A stretch of 64,000 nt of DNA, taken from positions 54,817-118,816 of the forward strand of contig NZ_AGTR01000016.1 of assembly GCF_000235625.1 (NCBI RefSeq), written 5' to 3'. The stretch comes from Marinobacter manganoxydans MnI7-9 (lineage in GTDB: Bacteria; Pseudomonadota; Gammaproteobacteria; Pseudomonadales; Oleiphilaceae). This document shows positions 9,366 through 18,900 of the stretch, one piece after another; within the stretch, counting starts at the first letter, position 1, and every line of letters begins with the position of its first letter. The notes under the pieces are model-generated. The model was not told the DNA's origin. It made no database searches and saw only the letters and a program-made list of their open reading frames with translations. The translations under genes and the position numbers were made by a program.

Positions 9366-9463
9366 TCTCCCGGGCTTTTGTCCCGCCGTGTAACCTCCCC
9401 AGAGGTCGGTAACTCTCGGACCAGCCATCCGGGAATCTTGACTGCCCGGACCGGAACCCTAGT
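9366..9463 (-). promoter_or_regulatory. Guanidine-I (ykkC) riboswitch upstream of the ABC permease/ATPase unit
   Basis: Read on the minus strand, the segment has the ykkC class I aptamer signature in order: CTAGGGTTCCGG at the 5' end, a variable hairpin, CTGGTCCGAGAG, and finally ACGGCGGGACAAAAGCCCGGGAG. These are the invariant parts of the guanidine-sensing aptamer. It sits 67 bases before the permease start. Unlike the copy at 21037, no U-run terminator follows; the downstream leader instead has pairable ATCGC/GCGAT and CAAGG/CCTTG segments. In the rest of this 359-base gap (9464-9657) I see no gene; it must contain the promoter. Confidence 0.95.
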
Positions 9464-9657
9464 CACCCATTTTGTCCGTCGCTCTGTCTGCGGTGTTGTG
9501 AACAGTGCTTTGAACGGATCGGGTTTTTGAAAACCGTCAGTCGGAAACAGTGCAGATGGCATGCCAGATCCGAAGAGCGGGCGAAAACGGGTCATCCCGG
9601 CAAAAGCATCGGCAAAAATATGCACCGGGTTGGTGCGGCATAGGTTCGGATGCTCGA

Positions 9658-10689
9658 TCATGACGCCTTTCCCGAGAGCAAGGCCCGGGCGGCCGCAAGG
9701 ATGCGATTGTGGCTTGCAGCCTCCCGGCCCGCACCACCGGCAACGTGGCCCCAGTCCGATTCCAGCGATTCCACGGTTGCGCCGGGCATCCGGCGGCCAT
9801 CCTCACTGGCGTCCTCCTCGGTAAAGTAGAGATCGGTGGTGCAGGGCATCATTCGGGTAGGCATGGCAATGGCAGAGAGCGCCGCTTCGTAATCCATGCC
9901 AAATACGGGGTTGTCGCTGATATCACCGTTCTGCCAGGTGTTCAGTACGGTGAGCAGATCATTGGCGTCCTGGCCCAGATGATCCTGCTCCCAGAATCGA
10001 AGCAGCTCTTCAATGGAGCCAAAACCCTGTTCGCGCCAGAGCTCGTGACGGAAAAACGCCTGGGAATAAGCCCAGCCCGCATAAACCCGGCCGAAGGCCC
10101 GGAGTCCGCGTTCGGGTGGACTCCGGTAACGGCCATTCTCGAAGGCGTGGTCACAGGTCAGTGCCGCCTTTACGCCCTCAAGAAATACCCGGTTGTGGGG
10201 ATAGCACCGTGCGGTGCAGCAGGTAGCCAGCACCGCGCGCACCTGCGTCGGAAACAAACAGCCCCACTGCAGTGCCTGCATCCCGCCCATGGACCAGCCC
10301 ATTACCAGCGCGATCCGGGCGTCTCCGAAGATGTCCTCCACCAACCGCTTTTGTAGCATCACGTTGTCATTCAGGGACACGGCAGGAAAGCCCGGGCCGC
10401 GCTGCGCTCCGGCGGTGTTCGAGGGTGAGGATGATTCGCCTGCGCCTAACAAAGCGGGAATAACGATGCAGTAACGGTCTGGATCGAGGGGGCTGTTGCC
10501 TCCAACCCACGGGTGATTACCCGCGGCTGCACCACCGTAGTACGTGGGCAGCATAATCAGGTTGTCTTTTGGTGCGTTCAGCTCGCCGATGCGGTGGTAC
10601 CGCAATCTCGCGGAGTGCAACGTTTCGCCGGAAGTCAGAGGCAGGTCACCTGCTTCGTAATCTTCTACAAGCCATTGCTTCGACGCCAT
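9658..10689 (-). CDS. Homoserine O-acetyltransferase-like alpha/beta hydrolase
   Basis: A 343-residue member of the MetX/homoserine-acetyltransferase branch of the alpha/beta hydrolases. The nucleophile elbow is GWSMGG, the acid is probably the Asp of CTTDLYF, and the catalytic His is in SDWGHVAGG. The N-terminal LPTYYGG segment occupies the oxyanion position. It lacks the usual MetX length extensions, so it may be an esterase or acyltransferase with another substrate; no function should be assumed. The start at 10689 is supported by GAGAGGGGAAA directly upstream; a frame running back to 10911 is not. It is divergent from glnT and lies just upstream of the riboswitch-controlled transporter unit. 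Confidence 0.82.
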   Translation of the reverse strand: MASKQWLVEDYEAGDLPLTSGETLHSARLRYHRIGELNAPKDNLIMLPTYYGGAAAGNHPWVGGNSPLDPDRYCIVIPALLGAGESSSPSNTAGAQRGPGFPAVSLNDNVMLQKRLVEDIFGDARIALVMGWSMGGMQALQWGCLFPTQVRAVLATCCTARCYPHNRVFLEGVKAALTCDHAFENGRYRSPPERGLRAFGRVYAGWAYSQAFFRHELWREQGFGSIEELLRFWEQDHLGQDANDLLTVLNTWQNGDISDNPVFGMDYEAALSAIAMPTRMMPCTTDLYFTEEDASEDGRRMPGATVESLESDWGHVAGGAGREAASHNRILAAARALLSGKAS

Positions 10690-10843
10690 TTTCCCCTCTC
10701 TTTCAGGCTGACTGTTTGCCTGAAGTCTCTCGCCTTCGCTCTTATATATACACGCTGGCATGTAAGTTGAATGGCAAAAACAAAGAAAGAAACGTGCCAG
10801 AACCCAAACTGATTGCCCGCATGACGGGCCGGAGAAAAACAGG

Positions 10844-12202
10844 ATGACGGAATTGACCAACACCCAGGCCCTGAAAGAGAAGCTCACAGAGGAAGGTGTG
10901 AAATACGCCATTGCCAGCTACGTGGACATCCACGGTGTGACCAAAGGCAAGTTCGTGCCCGTGGCTCACTTGGGGCAAATGATGGAAGGCTCGGAGCTTT
11001 ACACAGGCGCCGCCCTGGATGGCGTGCCCCAGGATATCTCCGACGACGAGGTCGCCTCCATGCCGGATGCCGATGGGCTGGCCATCTGCCCCTGGAATCG
11101 CCAGCTGGCCTGGTTCCCGGGCAATCTGTTCCTGAACGGCGCGCCTTTCGAAGCCTGTTCCCGGAATATTCTACGTCGTCAGCTGAGTGCGGCGGCCGAT
11201 ATGGGGTATCGCTTCAATCTCGGTATTGAAACCGAGTTCTTCCTGTTCCGGGATACCGAGGATGGCGGCTTTGCCCCGCTGAGTGATCGCGACAACCTGG
11301 GCAAGCCCTGTTATGACCCCCGCACGCTCATGGATAACCTGCCCATCATGGATGAGCTGGTAGACGCCATGAACGAGCTGGGCTGGGATGTGTACTCGTT
11401 TGATCACGAAGACGCCAACGGCCAGTTCGAAACCGACTTCAAATACGCTGACGCCCTGACGATGTCTGATCGCCTGGTGTTCTTCCGGATGATGGCCAAC
11501 GAGATTGCCCGCAAACATGGCGCTTTCGCCAGCTTCATGCCCAAGCCCTTTGCCGACCGCACTGGCAGTGGCGCCCACTACAATATGTCGCTGGCGGATC
11601 TGAAAACCGGCGAAAACCTGTTCGAGCCCAAGGGCGACGATCTGCACAACTGCGGCATCAGCAAGATCGCCTATCACTTCACTGCCGGTGTGCTGAAACA
11701 CGGCGCGGCCATCAGTGCCGTGATTGCACCGACAGTGAACAGCTACAAACGGCTCGTTCGCCAGGGCAGCATGTCCGGTTCCACCTGGGCACCGGTATTC
11801 ATGTGTTATGGCTCCAACAACCGCACGAATATGATCCGGATCCCCGGCATGGGCGGGCGTATCGAATGCCGTGCCGCAGACATTGCCTGCAATCCCTATC
11901 TTGGCAGCGCGCTGATTCTCGCTGCAGGGTTGGAAGGCATCCGTGAAGGTCTGGACGCGGGCGTACCCCACCACGAGAACATGTACAACTACAGCGATGC
12001 CGAGATCACCGAGCAGGGCATCGAGTATCTGCCCCGGAACCTGGGCGAGGCCGTGGAGGCTTTTGAGGTCGATCCGCTGGCGAAAGAAGTCTTCGGTGAA
12101 GCCATGTTCAACAGCTTCATCGAATACAAGAAAGGGGAGTGGGAGAGCTATCAGAACCACGTGTCGGCCTGGGAAGTGGACCGTTATCTGAAAATGTTCT
12201 GA
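10844..12202 (+). CDS. glnT: Type III glutamine synthetase GlnT (glutamate-ammonia ligase family)
   Basis: A 452-residue GlnT-type ligase (TIGR03105 type in my reading), which joins ammonia or an amine to glutamate using ATP. Conserved catalytic elements are the beta-grasp N-domain, GIETEFFLF (acidic metal site), the FDHEDANGQFETDF segment (second metal and glutamate site), TGSGAHYNMSL (ATP and metal His), and NRTNMIRIPG with RIECRAAD near the C-terminus. In this position it could capture the ammonia released from guanidine, or act on a methylamine-like substrate as GMAS-type relatives do; that is inference. A GCCCG/CGGGC hairpin (10815-10829) sits just before its GGAG ribosome-binding site. 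Confidence 0.88.
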   Translation: MTELTNTQALKEKLTEEGVKYAIASYVDIHGVTKGKFVPVAHLGQMMEGSELYTGAALDGVPQDISDDEVASMPDADGLAICPWNRQLAWFPGNLFLNGAPFEACSRNILRRQLSAAADMGYRFNLGIETEFFLFRDTEDGGFAPLSDRDNLGKPCYDPRTLMDNLPIMDELVDAMNELGWDVYSFDHEDANGQFETDFKYADALTMSDRLVFFRMMANEIARKHGAFASFMPKPFADRTGSGAHYNMSLADLKTGENLFEPKGDDLHNCGISKIAYHFTAGVLKHGAAISAVIAPTVNSYKRLVRQGSMSGSTWAPVFMCYGSNNRTNMIRIPGMGGRIECRAADIACNPYLGSALILAAGLEGIREGLDAGVPHHENMYNYSDAEITEQGIEYLPRNLGEAVEAFEVDPLAKEVFGEAMFNSFIEYKKGEWESYQNHVSAWEVDRYLKMF

Positions 12203-12220
12203 TAGCTACAGGGCCTGATG

Positions 12221-12991
12221 TCAGCTTCGGAAGCCTGGATCGATGCGGTCCAACTTCCGGAGAAGTCCTGGCCAGGCAAGGTTGCCACCCATGCCCTTGG
12301 TGACCTTTTTGGCCTGCTCCCGAATGGAGCTGAGAATGGTATCGGGAATACGTACCAGCGGCTGGCCTCCGGACATGGCCTGAATCTGGACCTCGCAGGC
12401 GCGCTGCAGGATGTACATGTTCAGGAAGGCCTCGGCGACGCTGGGTCCCGTGGTCAGCAGGCCGTGGTTGCGCAGGATCATGAAACGGGCGTGGCCCAGA
12501 TCTGCCTGCAGGCGCGCTTTCTCGTCTTCGCGCAGCGCCACGCCTTCGTAATCGTGGTACGCGAGTCCGGATAGCGGAAAAAGACTTTGCTGGGACAAGG
12601 GCAGCAAGCCTTCCTTCTGCGCTGACACAGCGACACCGGCGGTCGTGTGGGTGTGCATGACACAGGCAGCATCCTCACGAACCGCATGGATGGCGCTGTG
12701 AATGGTGAAACCGGCAGGGTTGATGTCGAAATCGTCTGGATTGATCTTGTTGCCTTCCTGATCAATGCGCACCAGGCTGGAAGCCGTAATTTCCTCGAAC
12801 ATCATTCCGTAGGGGTTGATCAGGAAATGATGCTCGTCACCGGGAATTCGCACCGAGAGATGGGTGAAGATAAGGTCGTCCCAGCCGTAGAGAGCAATCA
12901 GTCGGTAGGCGGCGGCAAGGTCAATGCGAAGCTGCCACTCCTCCTCACTGACTTCACCCTTTTTGGATGGAATTGCCAATTGCTCGGACAT
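12221..12991 (-). CDS. Class II aldolase/adducin family protein
   Basis: A 256-residue zinc-dependent class II aldolase/adducin-fold enzyme. The metal ligands are visible as His113 and His115 in MHTHTTAG and His176 in RNHGLLT, with the conserved Glu67 in MFEEITASSLV acting as acid/base. Members include fuculose-phosphate aldolase, sugar epimerases and decarboxylases; this longer adducin-like subgroup is uncharacterised, so the substrate is unknown. It is convergent with glnT (18 bases between stops). The start at 12991 has CGAGGGG about 9 bases upstream. Confidence 0.88.
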   Translation of the reverse strand: MSEQLAIPSKKGEVSEEEWQLRIDLAAAYRLIALYGWDDLIFTHLSVRIPGDEHHFLINPYGMMFEEITASSLVRIDQEGNKINPDDFDINPAGFTIHSAIHAVREDAACVMHTHTTAGVAVSAQKEGLLPLSQQSLFPLSGLAYHDYEGVALREDEKARLQADLGHARFMILRNHGLLTTGPSVAEAFLNMYILQRACEVQIQAMSGGQPLVRIPDTILSSIREQAKKVTKGMGGNLAWPGLLRKLDRIDPGFRS

Positions 12992-13129
12992 AGTGCTGAC
13001 CCCTCGGAATCGGTTGGTTTTATTGTTGATTGACGGTCAATGTAGCGCCCGCAAGAATCGGATGGAAGGGGGCGAAGCAAACGCGCATCATATGGATGAT
13101 GGGTTGTGCGCACATGAAGGAGCCGAAGC

Positions 13130-14029
13130 ATGGAAAGTTTCCGAACCCCGATGCAGGACGAGAAGGATAGTGACGCGAAAGCATCCATGCCCGTTGCCGA
13201 TCGAATGGTCGCACTGGCCAGGTACATCGAGAGCCGGCCAGATGAACCGTTGAGCCTTGCCGACCTCGGCGCTGTGGTTGGGTTGTCGCCATCCCGCGTA
13301 CAGCGGGTGTTCAAGGAAACCTTCGGTGTCTCACCAAAGGCTTATCAGGATGCACTGCGCCTGAACCACTACAAGCGGGCGTTGAGAACAGGCCGGACCG
13401 TGACCGATGCAATCTACGATGCCGGCTTTGGTTCGGTCAGTCGCGTCTATGGCAAGGCAGACCGACAGGTCGGCATGCCGCCTTCCCGCTACGGCAAGGG
13501 TGGGGAAGGTGAAACCATTGCCTATGCCTGCCGGGAAACGGCTCTCGGCCTGCTGATGATGGCCGCCACCGATCAGGGTGTGTGTTTTGCCGAATTCGGG
13601 GATGATGAGACGGCACTGGGAGATCAGTTACAGAAGGAGTTTCCGAAGGCTCGACTGGCTCCGTCTGGGGCAAAGGGATCGCCGGAGCTGGATGCGTGGA
13701 TGTTGGCTCTGGATGAGCATTTGAGCCAGAACATGCCCAGACCGGATGTCCCTCTGGATATCCGTGGCACCGCATTCCAGACACGCGTCTGGAAACTCCT
13801 GCTGAGCGTCCGCGAAGGTGAGGTGGTGAGTTACACAGAGTTGGCAAAGCGACTGGGTGAGCCCAGAGCCGTTCGGGCGGTGGCCTCCGCCTGCGGGCGG
13901 AACCGCATCGCCGTGCTGATTCCCTGCCATCGGGTGTTGCGCAGTGACGGTTCCCTCGGTGGTTACCGCTGGGGCCTCGACCGAAAACAGCAATTGCTGG
14001 AGAAAGAGCGCTCAGCCTCGACCCAGTAG
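13130..14029 (+). CDS. Ada-like regulator / methylated-DNA-protein cysteine methyltransferase lacking the N-terminal zinc domain
   Basis: A 299-residue fusion of an AraC-type helix-turn-helix (about 24-125) and an O6-alkylguanine-DNA alkyltransferase domain (about 130-295). The suicide acceptor Cys266 is in IPCHRV, and the RAV-x3-CGRN segment just before it matches the DNA-binding/Asn hinge. Full Ada proteins (about 355 residues) also start with a Cys4 zinc domain that repairs phosphotriesters and switches on the regulator; that domain is absent here, so the activation signal must differ or be lost. AAGGAG sits upstream of the ATG. Its 3' end overlaps the convergent tetR gene by 18 bases. Confidence 0.93.
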   Translation: MESFRTPMQDEKDSDAKASMPVADRMVALARYIESRPDEPLSLADLGAVVGLSPSRVQRVFKETFGVSPKAYQDALRLNHYKRALRTGRTVTDAIYDAGFGSVSRVYGKADRQVGMPPSRYGKGGEGETIAYACRETALGLLMMAATDQGVCFAEFGDDETALGDQLQKEFPKARLAPSGAKGSPELDAWMLALDEHLSQNMPRPDVPLDIRGTAFQTRVWKLLLSVREGEVVSYTELAKRLGEPRAVRAVASACGRNRIAVLIPCHRVLRSDGSLGGYRWGLDRKQQLLEKERSASTQ

Positions 14030-14623
14030 CACCCAGAACTGTCGCTGGAAAAACGCCGTTTCCTGTTTCAACGAAAACAGCTTCGGCGCAAACAGCCAGG
14101 TCTGGGTAATGCCCATCAGATAGGTGTAACTCAGCAGTCCCAGATCCTCCGGGTCTTCCTGTGTAGAAATCAGACCCTGCTCAGCTGCCTGGGCAACCAG
14201 GTGCCGGAACATCGCAATAATCGACCGGGTCAACGCCCGTTCCCGCTTCAGCGTTCGGCTCATGGCATCGGTTAGTTCGGTCTTGTTCAACAGAATCTCG
14301 AACGACTGACGATACTTCCGGTCATTGGCCAACAAGCTCAGCCAGCGTTCAATAAAATGATCCATGGCCTCAATGGGCGTTTCCCGCATGCCAGAACACT
14401 CCGCGACCAGGGCTTCCAGCGGTTCCTGGGAGTAGGCAAGTACAGCTTCGTACAGATCATCCTTGTTCTCGAAATGCCAGTAGATCGGCCCACGGCTACA
14501 ACCGGCTTCTTTGGCAATACGGCTCAAAGTCGTTAGTGAGTAACCGTCCCGGCTAAACAACTTGAGCGCGGCCTCAAGCACAGTCTGGCGGGTTTTCTCG
14601 GCATCTTCCTTGGTACGGCGCAT
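14012..14623 (-). CDS. TetR/AcrR family transcriptional repressor
   Basis: A 203-residue TetR regulator. The N-terminal helix-turn-helix (about 10-57) reads ILEAALKLFSRDGY-like followed by TTLSRIAKEAGCSRGPIYWHFENKDDLYEAV, the canonical DNA-binding segment; the C-terminal half is of the AcrR-type (TetR_C_2-like) ligand domain, with an ERWLSLL helix and a long hydrophobic core. AcrR relatives control efflux pumps, but no pump gene is adjacent, so the target is unknown. It ends inside the convergent ada-like gene and starts 34 bases from a large inverted-repeat element. Confidence 0.88.
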   Translation of the reverse strand: MRRTKEDAEKTRQTVLEAALKLFSRDGYSLTTLSRIAKEAGCSRGPIYWHFENKDDLYEAVLAYSQEPLEALVAECSGMRETPIEAMDHFIERWLSLLANDRKYRQSFEILLNKTELTDAMSRTLKRERALTRSIIAMFRHLVAQAAEQGLISTQEDPEDLGLLSYTYLMGITQTWLFAPKLFSLKQETAFFQRQFWVLLGRG

Positions 14624-14657
14624 CTGATTCGTCTACTTAACTTGGCTTGGGAGTTTC

Positions 14658-14773
14658 GGGGTGGTATGAGGGTGCCTTTCCAAAACACGCTCCTTGCGGC
14701 ACATCCATGTGACGCTTGGGCTCCGCCATCCATGGCTCCGCACAGTTTTGGAAAGGCACCCCCACACCACCCC
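14658..14773. repeat. 116-bp inverted-repeat element (MITE- or REP-like)
   Basis: Two 29-bp arms, 14658-14686 and 14745-14773, are inverted repeats with two mismatches and share the core GGTGCCTTTCCAAAAC. The 58-bp centre holds two small palindromes of the same design, CACATCCATGTG (14700-14711) and GCCATCCATGGC (14725-14736). The whole unit can fold into a long stem with two internal hairpins. No reading frame is inside. I recall similar elements scattered between genes in Marinobacter, but only one copy is in this window. Confidence 0.75.
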
Positions 14774-14789
14774 TCCCGCGAAGTCTAAA

Positions 14790-14817
14790 CAAAAACGGGC
14801 ACGAATGTTCGTGCCCG
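14790..14817 (-). terminator. Rho-independent terminator after the guanidine-binding protein gene
   Basis: A perfect 10-bp stem CGGGCACGAA / TTCGTGCCCG (14796-14805 with 14808-14817) with a 2-base loop, followed on the minus strand by a T-run (the A-run at 14790-14795). It lies 28 bases past the stop of the solute-binding gene and ends the minus-strand guanidine operon. Confidence 0.9.
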
Positions 14818-14845
14818 TAGCTTCAATGTCAGTAGTGCGGCTTGT

Positions 14846-15913
14846 TCAGATCTCTCCGTCAGCCGCCATCTCCATGTAGCTATCATTAAACCGCAGCTTC
14901 ACGTTGCCAGAGTCACCCATGATCGACCCATCGGGGAACTCAATGCCTACGAAGTCCGGGCTCATGGCCCCCTGGCCCAGCAGGCCCTTCTCGAAGGAGA
15001 ACTCACGTACGCTGTCCATCGCTTCAGACGCCTCGTCGCTGTTGATGAAGTCCACCGACATCTGCGGCTCCCAGAACATCTTCATGCCTGCCAGCTGTGC
15101 TTCGTAGCCGCCCTGGTCCGTGCCGGAAAGCTCGCCCAGGTATGCCCGCGCCTCCGCACCCTCTGGGGTATCGGACTCAAGAATACTCATGGTCTCGTAC
15201 CAGGCTCCGACCAATGCCTTGCCCAGCTTGGGATTGTCGGCCAGGGTCTCGGTGTTTACCAGAGTCAGATCCTTGATGTGGCCCGGAATCTGGCTGGAAT
15301 CAAACAGCTTTGTAGCACCGGGATAGGCTTCCACTTCGCTCAGCAACGGATTCCAGGTTGCCACATGGCGAACATCGTCGGTCTGGAATGCAGAGACCAG
15401 ATCAGCGTCAGAAATGTTGACCACGCTCAAGTCACGTTCTTCCAGGCCAACGCTGGCCAGGGCGCGGGCCAGGAGGTAGTGGGAGACGGACAACTCAACC
15501 AAATGAACGGTTTCGCCTTCCAGCTCTTCGATGCTGGACGCATCTTTTGAAACCAGGCCGTCGTTGCCGTTGGAGTAATCACCGACGATCAGCGCGGTGG
15601 TATCCACACCAGAGGCTGCGGGAATCGATAGGCCGTCCATGCTGGTAGCTGTCACACCATCGAACTGGCCGGCGGTATACTGGTTAATGGACTCGATGTA
15701 GTCGTTCACCTGCACGATATCCACTTCGATATCGTACTTGTCCGCCCACTTTTTCATGATTCCGTAGTCCTCGGCATACTGCCAGGGCACCCAGCCGGCA
15801 TAGATGGTCCATGCGATGCTGAAGGAGTCCTTTTCCTCGGCCATTGCACCCATGGACAGGGAGGCCGTGAACAGACCGGCCGCCAGACCTTTGGTGATGT
15901 CGCGTGTTTTCAT
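14846..15913 (-). CDS. ABC transporter periplasmic substrate-binding protein for guanidine (urea carboxylase-related type)
   Basis: A 355-residue NrtA/TauA-like periplasmic binding protein. It has a signal peptide (MKTRDITKGLAAGLFTASLSM and cleavage near AMA-EE), then the two-lobed binding domain starting with SIAWTIYAGWVPWQYAED, and an FDGVTATSMDG segment typical of the urea-carboxylase-linked family (TIGR03427 type). It is the last gene of the carboxylase operon, while its permease and ATPase are 5 kb away under a separate riboswitch. I set the start at 15913 (GGAGAGACACC upstream); a longer frame to 16003 overlaps the carboxylase and adds a charged tail before the signal peptide. A strong terminator follows. 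Confidence 0.9.
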   Translation of the reverse strand: MKTRDITKGLAAGLFTASLSMGAMAEEKDSFSIAWTIYAGWVPWQYAEDYGIMKKWADKYDIEVDIVQVNDYIESINQYTAGQFDGVTATSMDGLSIPAASGVDTTALIVGDYSNGNDGLVSKDASSIEELEGETVHLVELSVSHYLLARALASVGLEERDLSVVNISDADLVSAFQTDDVRHVATWNPLLSEVEAYPGATKLFDSSQIPGHIKDLTLVNTETLADNPKLGKALVGAWYETMSILESDTPEGAEARAYLGELSGTDQGGYEAQLAGMKMFWEPQMSVDFINSDEASEAMDSVREFSFEKGLLGQGAMSPDFVGIEFPDGSIMGDSGNVKLRFNDSYMEMAADGEI

Positions 15914-15983
15914 GGTGTCTCTCCTCGGGCCTTGCCCGTGTTTGCAGGTTTGGTCTTTCTTCAGTTTTTTGGGGTTGCTGGCA

Positions 15984-18900
15984 TTACTCGGTAATCTCTT
16001 CAACGATCACGACCGGCGTTCCGGGCGAGACCGCCTGTCCCGCTTCCCGGCGCACGTCTACCACGCGTCCGGTTACGGGGCTCAGTAATTCGATTTCCAT
16101 TTTCATGGATTCAATAACCGCCACCGGCCGCTGGGCATCGATGGTGTCGCCTGGCTTGACCAGGCACTCCCAGAGGTTACCGGCTACGTGGCTTTCCACC
16201 GCGTGCTGGCCTGCTGGCAGGTTGGCAATGTCGTCTTCGCCGGTGTCCTCGATCGGTGCTTCGGAACTGAAGTTAATCTGGCCCGACTCGATCCAGCGCT
16301 GCAGCTCCTCATCGAAGGCCTGTTTGCGCTTGGCTGTGAAGGTCTGAATTTCGTCGTCGTTGTTCGCCAGAAACTGCTCGTAGTCCTTCAGATTGAAGCG
16401 GGTTTCCTCGACCTTTATCGGGTAGTCGCCATTGGGAAAGTCCCGTCGGATTTGCTGCAGTTCTTCGGCACTGACCTCGTAGAAGCGCACCTGGTCAAAG
16501 AACCGGAGCAGCCAGGGCTTGCCGGGCTCGAAGAAATCGGTGGTGCGGTAGCGATTCCACATCTGCAGGGTACGACCGACAAACTGGTAGCCGCCTGGCC
16601 CTTCCATGCCGTAGATGCACAGGTAGGCGCCGCCGATGCCAACGGAGTTCTCCGCGGTCCAGGTACGGGCCGGGTTGTATTTGGTGGTCACCAGCCGGTG
16701 CCGGGGATCCAGCGGGGTAGCGACCGGGGCGCCCAGATAGACGTCGCCCAGGCCCATCACCAGATAGGTTGCCTCGAAAAGCGTCTTTTTTACCTCATCG
16801 ATGCTGTCCAGTCCGTTGATGCGGCGGATGAACTCCAGGTTGCTCGGGCACCAGGGGGCATCCTTCCGCACCGACTGCATGTATTTCGCGATGGCGGTCT
16901 GGCAGGCTTCGTCATCCCAGGACAGGGGCAAATGAACGATGCGCGCGGGCACATCCCATTCGGGCTGTTTTTCCAGTTCCTTTTCGGCGCCGATCAGCAG
17001 ATCCAGCAGCGTGCGCTGGTTCAGTTTCTGGCTGTCGTAATGCACCTGCAGGGATCGGATGCCGGGGGTCAGCTCCAGAATGGCATCGTGATTCTGCTCA
17101 CGCAGCCACAGCATCAGCGCGTGGGCGCGGAAGCGCAGGCGGATATCCAGCTCCATTGGGCCGTATTCCACCAACACGTAGTTGTCGCCGGCGGCCCGAT
17201 AAACCACGCCGGTTTCGTGTTCATCGTCACTGAGTGCCGCCAGAACCGGGGAGGTTGGTGTGATCGGTTTGATATGGGCGGTCGCTGCGGTCAGGGTGGC
17301 GATGGACTCGTCGAGGGCTTCCCGCAGGGCCACGGCCTGGTCCTGACTGACCGGAACAAATTGGACCTTGTCACCGGCTTTCAGTTGGCCCAGTTTCCAG
17401 AGGTCAGCGCTGATGACGGTCACCGGGCAGACAAAGCCGCCCAGGCTGGGGCCATCGGGACCGAGAATGACCGGCATATCGCCCGTGAAATCCACGGTGC
17501 CAACTGCGTAGGCGTTGTCGTGGATATTGGACGGATGCATACCGGCCTCGCCGCCATCGCTGCGCGCCCATTCCGGTTTCGGGCCAATCAGGCGAACGCC
17601 GGTGCGGCTCGAGTTGTAGTGAATCTCCCAGTCGCTGGCGAAGAAGGTGTCTATATCTTCTCCAGTGAAGTAGTCCGGCGCGCCATGGGGGCCATAGGTG
17701 ACGTGCAGTTTCCAGGTTTTGCCGATGGTCGGTTTCAGTTCGGCAGGAAGGGCTGTCAGACCGGTTGGCTCCGAATCCGCCAGGGCCAGCACATCGCCGG
17801 CCCGCAAGGCGCGACCACAATGGCCGCCGAACTGGCCCAGGGTAAAGGTGCTGCACGAGGTCAGGTATTCCGGGCAGTCCAGCCCACCGCTGAATAGAAC
17901 ATAGGCCCGTGCTCCGTCCGCCGTGGTGGCACCCAGCTTCAGGGTAGCGCCAGCGGGCACGTCAATCACCTGCCAGAAGGCGACCGGCTTATCGTCCAGC
18001 GTGGCGTCCAGCTGGGCGCCCGTCAGCGCAATCTGGGTGGCGCGGTTGAAGGTGAGCACTGGTCCCTTCAGGGTGATTTCCAGACCTGGAGCCCCTTCCG
18101 GATTGCCCAGCAGTCGATTGCCAAGCCGGAACGAATAACTGTCGAAAGGACCCGACGGTGGTACGCCGATTTCCCAATAGCCGATGCGACCGGGGTAGTC
18201 CTGGATGGTGGTCAGGGTGCCGCCACTGAGCACATCCACGGTGGCCGGCTGGTAATCGAATTCGTTGAGGGTTCGAGTAAACAGTCTGCCCTCGGCAAAG
18301 CGCGGGTCGTCCAGTACCTGGCGCACGTATTTCAGGTTGGTCTCGATGCCATAGAGCTGGCTGTCGTCGAGTGCCTGCATCAACCGCTGGCGGGCCGATT
18401 CGCGATCGGCCTCATGCACAATCACCTTGGCGAGCATGGGATCATAGAGCGGCGACACCTCCGTACCCGGTTGGATCCAGGTGTCGATTCTCAGGCCATC
18501 CTCTTCGGGCCAGGCCACGTTGGTGAGCAGGCCTGCGCCGGGCTGGAAATCCTTGTTGGGGTCTTCCGCATAGATCCGGGCCTGGATGGCGTGGCCGGAA
18601 GGCGCGAGGTTGCTGCCCAGTTTTGCCAGGTCGGGCAGGGTGCCTGCGCCCAGTTCCACCATCCATCGGACCAGATCCACGCCATAAACCTGCTCGGTCA
18701 CACCGTGCTCCACCTGTAAGCGGGTATTCACTTCCAGGAAGTAGAACTCGGTGGTGTCCGGGTCGTAGATAAACTCCACGGTGCCGGCACTGCGGTAGCT
18801 GATACTTTCGCCCAGCTGGCGCGCGGTGGCGTGCATGCGTGTGCGGACGTCCTCGGTGAGCCCGGGAGCCGGTGCTTCTTCAATCACTTTCTGGTTCCGG

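Noticed and set aside
10742-10978. Small minus-strand frame overlapping the glnT start
   Set aside because: Covers the intergenic region and the glnT N-terminus antisense; no ribosome-binding site and no recognisable sequence.
16188-17897. 569-codon open frame on the plus strand
   Set aside because: Antisense shadow of the guanidine carboxylase, with low-complexity composition and no motif.
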